Assembly (NCBI RefSeq): GCF_033971325.1
Contig: NZ_CP117180.1
Location: 998,041 to 1,062,040 of the forward strand
Length of the DNA stretch: 64,000 bases
Origin: Hydrogenobacter sp. T-2
Lineage (GTDB): Bacteria; Aquificota; Aquificia; Aquificales; Aquificaceae
Reading direction: 5' to 3'
This document shows, piece by piece, positions 59,642 through 64,000 of the stretch (the stretch's first letter is position 1; each line of letters begins with the position of its first letter). The position numbers and the translations under genes were made by a program. The notes under the pieces were generated by a model. The model was not told the origin of the DNA. It ran no database searches and worked only from the letters and a program-made list of their open reading frames with translations.

Positions 59642-61023
59642 GAGTGGTTATAGTAGGAAACGGACCAGCTTCTGCCAGTGCCATAGAAGCCTTTAGGAAG
59701 GTGGACCAGGATTCTGACATAATAGTGCTTTCTGATGAGGAGTTTCCCACATACGCACCTAACTGCATGGAAAATGTGATAAGAGGAGACATATCCGAAG
59801 AAGCCCTTTTTTATAAGGGAGGCTTTGACTTTTACGAAAGGTATAAGGTAGACTTCAGACCTAAAAAGGAAGTGGTGGGAATAGACAATAAGAGAAAGGT
59901 TGTTATTGTCAGAGGCGGGGAGGAGATACCCTATGACAAGTGCCTTTTGGCTGCTGGAGCTTACGCCTTTGTGCCACCCATACCGGGGGTTGAGCTCGGT
60001 GGAGTAACCACCGCCAAGAACCTCTACGATGCAAAGAGGATAAGGGAGTGGGTTCTCTCTGGAAAGGTCAAAAGCGTGGTTATAGTGGGTGCGGGTCCTA
60101 TAGGTGTAGAGGATGCGGAAACTTTGAGGCATATGGGTCTTGAGGTGCATGTGGTAGAGTTCTTTGACAGGGTTCTTCCGAGGATGTTGGACAAGTTTAT
60201 GGCGGACAAGTATATGAAGCCTCTTGAGGAGGAAGGCATTCACTTTTATCTAAACCATCAAGTGGTAGCCATACACGGTGAAGACCAGTGGGTGGAAGCG
60301 GTTGAGATAAGACCAAATGGCACGGACAAGAGCAAGTTTATAAGGGCGGATATGGTTATTCTTTCAACGGGCGTAAGACCAAGAACTAACCTTGTGGCGG
60401 ACACTGACATAAAGCTCCATATAAACGAAGCAACTGGTAGAGTTGTGGGTGGTATATTGGTAAACGGATATCAACAAACCTCAGACCCAGATGTATATGC
60501 AGCGGGTGATATATGCTCTGGTATAGATGCTTGGGGAAACCACCGCTGGATAGCACTTTTCCCACCCGCACAGCAAGGAGGGGCAATAGCAGGCTTTAAT
60601 ATGGCAGGGCTAAAAGTTAAAAACCCAGGGCTTGTGGACTACAATGCGGTAAAGACAAGAAGCGCCACTGCAGGAAGTGGAGGAACTTTTGAAGACTCAG
60701 ATGGCTCTTTTAGTTTTGAGTGGGAGGGCAAACTGGTAAAGGTTTTCCTAAAGGAAGAAAGCGTATGCGGTTATCAGTTCCTTGGATTAGGGAAAAGCAG
60801 AGGGTTAAACTCAAGGAATAGATTTCTCAAGTCTCAGACCATAAAAAGCTGGTCTGAAAAACTTCTTCTTGACAGGGGGCTTGGTCTTGAGGCAAGCGGT
60901 GTGCTTTTTCACCATTTTATAAGGTTCAAAGACAGAAAATTTGAGGACACGGTTCGCAAGGCGATAAAGTTTGGTATGCTTAGGGCTTTGTCCAATCCAG
61001 TCTTTGAAGTGGCCATATTTTAA
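59638..61023 (+). CDS. Class III-type FAD/NAD(P) pyridine nucleotide-disulfide oxidoreductase
   Basis: The 461-residue protein has two Rossmann sites (VVIVGNGPASASAIEAFRKV at the N-terminus; VVIVGAGPIGVEDAETLRHMG near 145) and the VYAAGDICSGID FAD segment. Cys43 in TYAPNCMENVI sits where CoA-disulfide reductases and NADH oxidases hold their single redox Cys, though the surrounding sequence differs. A C-terminal region of about 120 residues is longer than usual. Substrate is unknown; sulfur or CoA-persulfide reduction would suit this organism. Confidence 0.82.
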   Translation: MRVVIVGNGPASASAIEAFRKVDQDSDIIVLSDEEFPTYAPNCMENVIRGDISEEALFYKGGFDFYERYKVDFRPKKEVVGIDNKRKVVIVRGGEEIPYDKCLLAAGAYAFVPPIPGVELGGVTTAKNLYDAKRIREWVLSGKVKSVVIVGAGPIGVEDAETLRHMGLEVHVVEFFDRVLPRMLDKFMADKYMKPLEEEGIHFYLNHQVVAIHGEDQWVEAVEIRPNGTDKSKFIRADMVILSTGVRPRTNLVADTDIKLHINEATGRVVGGILVNGYQQTSDPDVYAAGDICSGIDAWGNHRWIALFPPAQQGGAIAGFNMAGLKVKNPGLVDYNAVKTRSATAGSGGTFEDSDGSFSFEWEGKLVKVFLKEESVCGYQFLGLGKSRGLNSRNRFLKSQTIKSWSEKLLLDRGLGLEASGVLFHHFIRFKDRKFEDTVRKAIKFGMLRALSNPVFEVAIF

Positions 61024-62468
61024 GCGTCGTAAACCTCTATTCTGTTTCTTCCCAACTCCTTGGCTTTGTAAAGGGCTTCATCCGCCATTCTTATAATGTC
61101 GTCTATGCTTTCCACACCTGCCTTATAACCTGCCAGGCCAACACTCAAAGTAGCTCTTACTTCTTTTCCCTCGTAAACTATAAGACTATTTTGGAAAGCA
61201 GACCTGATCCTTTCCGCAACCACCTTACCCCGCTGGAGATTTGTGTTGGGCATGAGGAGAACAAACTCCTCTCCTCCAAGCCTTGCGGAGAGGTCTGATT
61301 GTCTTATGTTTTTTCTCAAAATGTCCGCAAAGCTCTTTAACACAAGGTCACCAGCCTCATGTCCGTAAGTGTCGTTTATCTTTTTAAAGTGGTCTATATC
61401 TATGATGAGAAGGCTGAGGGGATTTCCGTATCTTTTTGAGCTTTCGAGAATAAGGTTTGCATGGTCAAAGAAGAACCTTCTATTGGGAAGTCCAGTAAGC
61501 GGGTCGTAATATGCAAGCTGTTCAAGTTCAGATTTCTTTTTTTCAAGCTCTTCAAAGGTAGATTTTAGACTTAAAGCCATGTTGTATATGCTGTGTTTTA
61601 GCTCATAAACCTCATCTTTCCATCGTTCCTTTGAGTTTTCAAGGAGATGTGCTACTGTAAAGTCCTTTTTCTCTATTCTTGCAGTTATATCTTTTAGGAA
61701 AACTATTCTGTTTACTACCGTAGATACTATCCTAAAGAGCACCACTGCAAGAAAAGACAGCACAAACACTGAGTAAAGGGCAAGCACAAGAAAGACCATG
61801 TAAGCTTCCCTATATAGTGCTGAAACATCTTTAATAAGAATAACCCTACCTATGGGCACTCCCTTTATGTTTGTAAGGGGAACTTCCATAAGTAGGATTT
61901 TTTCAAGAAAGCTACCGTAAAGCATGTATCCTCTCACATTGAGAGTCAGAGTAAGGACGTACTGCTTAGAAAACCGATCAATAACCATATTGCTTATAAC
62001 CACCTTGTCTTTCATGAAAGCATCTAAGTTTCCCCCTGAAATCTCAGGGACGAACTCTCTGTCGTAATATATCACCCAATCTATACCCATCAGGCTTTCC
62101 ATAAACCTAAGTATTTCCTCAAGGTTTACACCCATAAAGAAGCAGCCTTCAGGGTATTGCCTGCTTATACCGTAGTAAGGTCCAGTAGAAGTTATACGGT
62201 AATAGGCTACCTCTTCGCATTTAGTCTCAGAAAGTATTTCTCTGTAGTAGTAAGTGGAATAGGGTGGAACGTAGCTCACCAATATGGAGAGGTTTTTCTC
62301 TTCTCTTTTTAATAGCTCTCTGTAGTTATCATATACGAGCCTATAAGTTTCCTTAATCCTCCTTTCAAGTATCTGGGAGGATATTAGGTAGAGAGTAAGG
62401 AAGGAAACCGCAAGGGTAAAGGCAAGGGAAAAAGCCAAGCTGAGGCTCACTCTCTTTTTTATTCCCAT
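61020..62468 (-). CDS. Membrane diguanylate cyclase
   Basis: The 482-residue protein has an N-terminal helix (residues 8-32), a periplasmic sensor region (35-230), a second helix (about 235-260), a HAMP-like coiled linker and a GGDEF domain (RLGGEEFVLLMP) with an RxxD inhibition site five residues before it, so it should make c-di-GMP under product control. It overlaps the upstream pdxA by 10 bases and the convergent flavoprotein gene by 4 bases. Confidence 0.92.
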   Translation of the reverse strand: MGIKKRVSLSLAFSLAFTLAVSFLTLYLISSQILERRIKETYRLVYDNYRELLKREEKNLSILVSYVPPYSTYYYREILSETKCEEVAYYRITSTGPYYGISRQYPEGCFFMGVNLEEILRFMESLMGIDWVIYYDREFVPEISGGNLDAFMKDKVVISNMVIDRFSKQYVLTLTLNVRGYMLYGSFLEKILLMEVPLTNIKGVPIGRVILIKDVSALYREAYMVFLVLALYSVFVLSFLAVVLFRIVSTVVNRIVFLKDITARIEKKDFTVAHLLENSKERWKDEVYELKHSIYNMALSLKSTFEELEKKKSELEQLAYYDPLTGLPNRRFFFDHANLILESSKRYGNPLSLLIIDIDHFKKINDTYGHEAGDLVLKSFADILRKNIRQSDLSARLGGEEFVLLMPNTNLQRGKVVAERIRSAFQNSLIVYEGKEVRATLSVGLAGYKAGVESIDDIIRMADEALYKAKELGRNRIEVYDA

Positions 62469-63421
62469 ACCTTTTCCGCCAACCTTTCACACAATCTGAG
62501 GGCACTAAGAGATGGACCTTCATCCGCTATATCCTTCCAAGCTATGTCATAGGCTACTCCATGGTCTGGGGAGGTTCTCACAAAGGGTATTCCAAGCGTT
62601 AAATTCACACCTTCCCTGAAGGCGAGCATTTTAAAAGGTATAAGCCCTTGGTCATGATACATACACAGATAAACATCGTAGTTTATGTTCAAAAAGGCAC
62701 TATCCGGAGAGAGAGGACCTTCAACCTTGTAGCCTTCCTCCTTTAGAGCCTCTACCGCAGGTGCAATCTCTTTCATATCCTCTTCCCCTATAGCCCCCAT
62801 ATCACCCGCATGGGGGTTAAGACCAAGAATGCCAACTACTGGCTCAAGTCCAAAAAGTCTTTTGAACTCTCTGTCTATTAGCTTTACCTTCTTAAGGATA
62901 TCGTCTTTTCTTATTCTCTCTGGCACTTCTCTTAGAGGTATATGTGTGGTAAAGGGCACTACCCTTAACTTTTCCGAATACATGAGCATAGCATACTCTC
63001 TCACATTGCAAGCCTGAGCTAAAAACTCCGTTTGCCCCTCATAGGAAAACCCTGCCAGCTTTGCCCAGAATTTGTTTATAGGCATGGTCAAAAGTCCATG
63101 TATCTTTCCATAAACAGCATCCACCACCGCCCTTCCCAGGTATGCAACCGCCACTTTTCCTGATGTCAAAGATGGCAATGGTCTATCTGTTTCGCTTATG
63201 TTTAAGTCCGCTATATATACACCAGGAGATTTAATCTCCTCTACCGTGTATATCTCCGAAAATTCAAAGTCCACACTTAGCTCCCTTTTGACCGCTTGTA
63301 TTATCTTCTTCTCTCCGTATATTATGTATGCCTTTTGAGGGTCAAAGTATCTGGAAAGCCTTACTATGAGCTCAGGTCCAACTCCCGCAGGGTCGCCTAT
63401 TGTTATACCGATTTTTACCAT
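62459..63421 (-). CDS. pdxA: 4-hydroxythreonine-4-phosphate dehydrogenase
   Basis: PdxA oxidises phosphohydroxythreonine in vitamin B6 synthesis. The 320-residue protein has GITIGDPAGVGPELIVR, metal His in FTTHIPL and YHDQGLIPFK, GLNPHAGDMG, and FVRTSPDHGVAYD. The ATG at 63421 is chosen because the family's N-terminus is MxKIGITIGDP; longer in-frame starts run through the divergent gene's promoter. A TATACT (63433-63428) ends 6 bases before it. Confidence 0.95.
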   Translation of the reverse strand: MVKIGITIGDPAGVGPELIVRLSRYFDPQKAYIIYGEKKIIQAVKRELSVDFEFSEIYTVEEIKSPGVYIADLNISETDRPLPSLTSGKVAVAYLGRAVVDAVYGKIHGLLTMPINKFWAKLAGFSYEGQTEFLAQACNVREYAMLMYSEKLRVVPFTTHIPLREVPERIRKDDILKKVKLIDREFKRLFGLEPVVGILGLNPHAGDMGAIGEEDMKEIAPAVEALKEEGYKVEGPLSPDSAFLNINYDVYLCMYHDQGLIPFKMLAFREGVNLTLGIPFVRTSPDHGVAYDIAWKDIADEGPSLSALRLCERLAEKVWE

Positions 63422-63427
63422 ATATGT

Positions 63428-63435
63428 AGTATAAT
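63428..63435. promoter_or_regulatory. Overlapping divergent -10 elements (pdxA / CoA-binding protein)
   Basis: AGTATAAT holds TATACT on the minus strand (63433-63428) and TATAAT on the plus strand (63430-63435), sharing four bases. The pdxA and CoA-binding starts lie 6 and 7 bases beyond, just 21 bases apart. No ribosome sites fit between. Confidence 0.5.
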
Positions 63436-63442
63436 ACTTCCC

Positions 63443-63862
63443 ATGAAGGAACTTCATCATCCACATCAAGACGATGCTCTGCAAGTATTAAAAGAGTCAA
63501 AGGTTGTGGCGGTAGTTGGTATATCTCCAGACCCAGAGAGACCTTCATACTATGTAACTGAAAGGCTAATATCAAAGGGTTTGCATAAGGTTTATCTTAT
63601 AAACCCCAAGTATGCAGGAGAGGAAATACTGGGTCATAAGGTGGTTTCCTCCCTTTCTGAAGTGCCAGAGCCTATAGATATTGTAAATGTCTTCAGGAAT
63701 CCAGCACACATAGGACCCATTTTTGAGGAAGCCCTAAGGGTGGGTGCTAAATGTGTGTGGCTACAGCCCGGTTGTGAGAATTTAGAGGTCATAGAAAAGT
63801 ATAAGGACAAGATAGGTGTGGTTTGGAATGCATGTATAGGTGTTGAGGCGGGGTATTTATAA
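63443..63862 (+). CDS. CoA-binding domain protein (YccU family)
   Basis: The 139-residue protein has the CoA-binding Rossmann pattern: KVVAVVGISPDPERPSYYVTERLISKG, YLINPKYAGEEILGHKVVSSLSEVPEPIDIVNVFR and WLQPGCENLEVIEKY, like YccU and the nucleotide domain of succinyl-CoA ligases. Function of these stand-alone domains is unknown. The ATG at 63443 gives the family's normal length and lies 7 bases after TATAAT, without a ribosome site. Confidence 0.9.
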   Translation: MKELHHPHQDDALQVLKESKVVAVVGISPDPERPSYYVTERLISKGLHKVYLINPKYAGEEILGHKVVSSLSEVPEPIDIVNVFRNPAHIGPIFEEALRVGAKCVWLQPGCENLEVIEKYKDKIGVVWNACIGVEAGYL

Positions 63863-63865
63863 ACT

Positions 63866-64000
63866 CTAAACCTGTATCGAAAGTCTTTCCAGTCCATCTA
63901 TGTTTGCTTGCATAATTATACATTCAGTTATGCTTATTTCACAAAATTGTTCGTTATGAGGTAAAGTAGCTATTTTCTCTGCGAGAATCCAATACCAAAC
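63866..64000 (-). CDS. 3' end of an unrecognised gene (partial)
   Basis: The minus-strand frame is open from the right edge to a TAG at 63868-63866, giving 44 residues that look protein-like (LAEKIATLPHNEQFCEISITECIIMQ) and end in LERLSIQV. It converges on the CoA-binding gene with a 3-base gap. No family is recognised. The codon and base use look somewhat more AT-rich than neighbours, but the piece is too short to judge. Confidence 0.5.
   Translation of the reverse strand, partial: VWYWILAEKIATLPHNEQFCEISITECIIMQANIDGLERLSIQV

Noticed and set aside
1-64000. CRISPR arrays, insertion sequences or prophage
   Set aside because: No regularly spaced direct repeats, transposase motifs or phage structural genes were seen; the mobile-type features are limited to the HicBA and MNT-HEPN pairs.

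Overview
The window comes from a chemolithotrophic member of the Aquificota, most likely family Aquificaceae (Hydrogenobacter/Thermocrinis type). Pointers are a leucyl-tRNA synthetase gene that stops before the KMSKS region (the split alpha/beta LeuRS known from Aquifex), a two-domain protein disulfide oxidoreductase, periplasmic sulfur enzymes, tightly overlapping genes, and heavy use of AGG/AGA and ATA codons. No rRNA genes, IS elements, prophage or CRISPR array are visible. Genes are densely packed and no stretch over 300 bases lacks a gene. The longest gaps are 54871-55071 and 4060-4217, and both hold regulatory-looking sequence.

Layout. 1-4751 (minus): a tetrathionate reductase-like molybdoenzyme operon in the order FeS subunit, NrfD-type membrane subunit, catalytic subunit (cut by the left edge), preceded by a TorD-type chaperone. 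4773-11766 (minus): tRNA-Ala, a motor-less PriA, QueD, a TusA/DsrE/DsrF/DsrH-like sulfur relay, a PilB/GspE ATPase, PanB and a Nudix hydrolase. 11857-12729 (plus): DUF2325 protein, a 25-residue membrane peptide and a ferritin-like protein. 12799-20881 (plus): TonB-dependent receptor, ExbB, TonB, a second ExbB-like protein, an ExbD-like DUF2149 protein and a large exported, membrane-anchored CobN-like chelatase, with a HicBA toxin-antitoxin module inserted in reverse. 20964-23963: a porin, then a FMN-binding protein coupled to an internally duplicated membrane protein. 23966-36745: LeuRS alpha, then a long plus-strand run (dapB, archease, pdxJ, a TusA-DUF3343 fusion, trpC, pgk, an IMPase, Uma2, UspA, TPR, LptF/G). 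36858-51437: envelope, redox, c-di-GMP, tRNA-Pro, mtaD, rodA, hemW, M48 protease, argJ, tlpA and rpmI. 51434-54870 (minus): two flavocytochrome c-type sulfide dehydrogenase flavoproteins around a Rieske protein. 55072-61023 (plus): ilvB, ilvH, an MNT/HEPN pair, pepA and a flavoprotein oxidoreductase. The right end has pdxA with a diguanylate cyclase, a CoA-binding protein and the 3' end of an unknown gene.

The most interesting element is 12799-20881. It looks like an outer-membrane uptake system coupled to a periplasmic CobN-like (HmuS-like) chelatase or dechelatase, with dedicated proton-channel-type proteins in place of ATPase subunits. A second genome-level pattern is that about 15 genes without a Shine-Dalgarno sequence have a -10 hexamer ending 6-8 bases before the start codon, which suggests widespread leaderless transcription. 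Three divergent gene pairs use overlapping -10 elements on opposite strands. All assignments come from reading the sequence; no database search was run.
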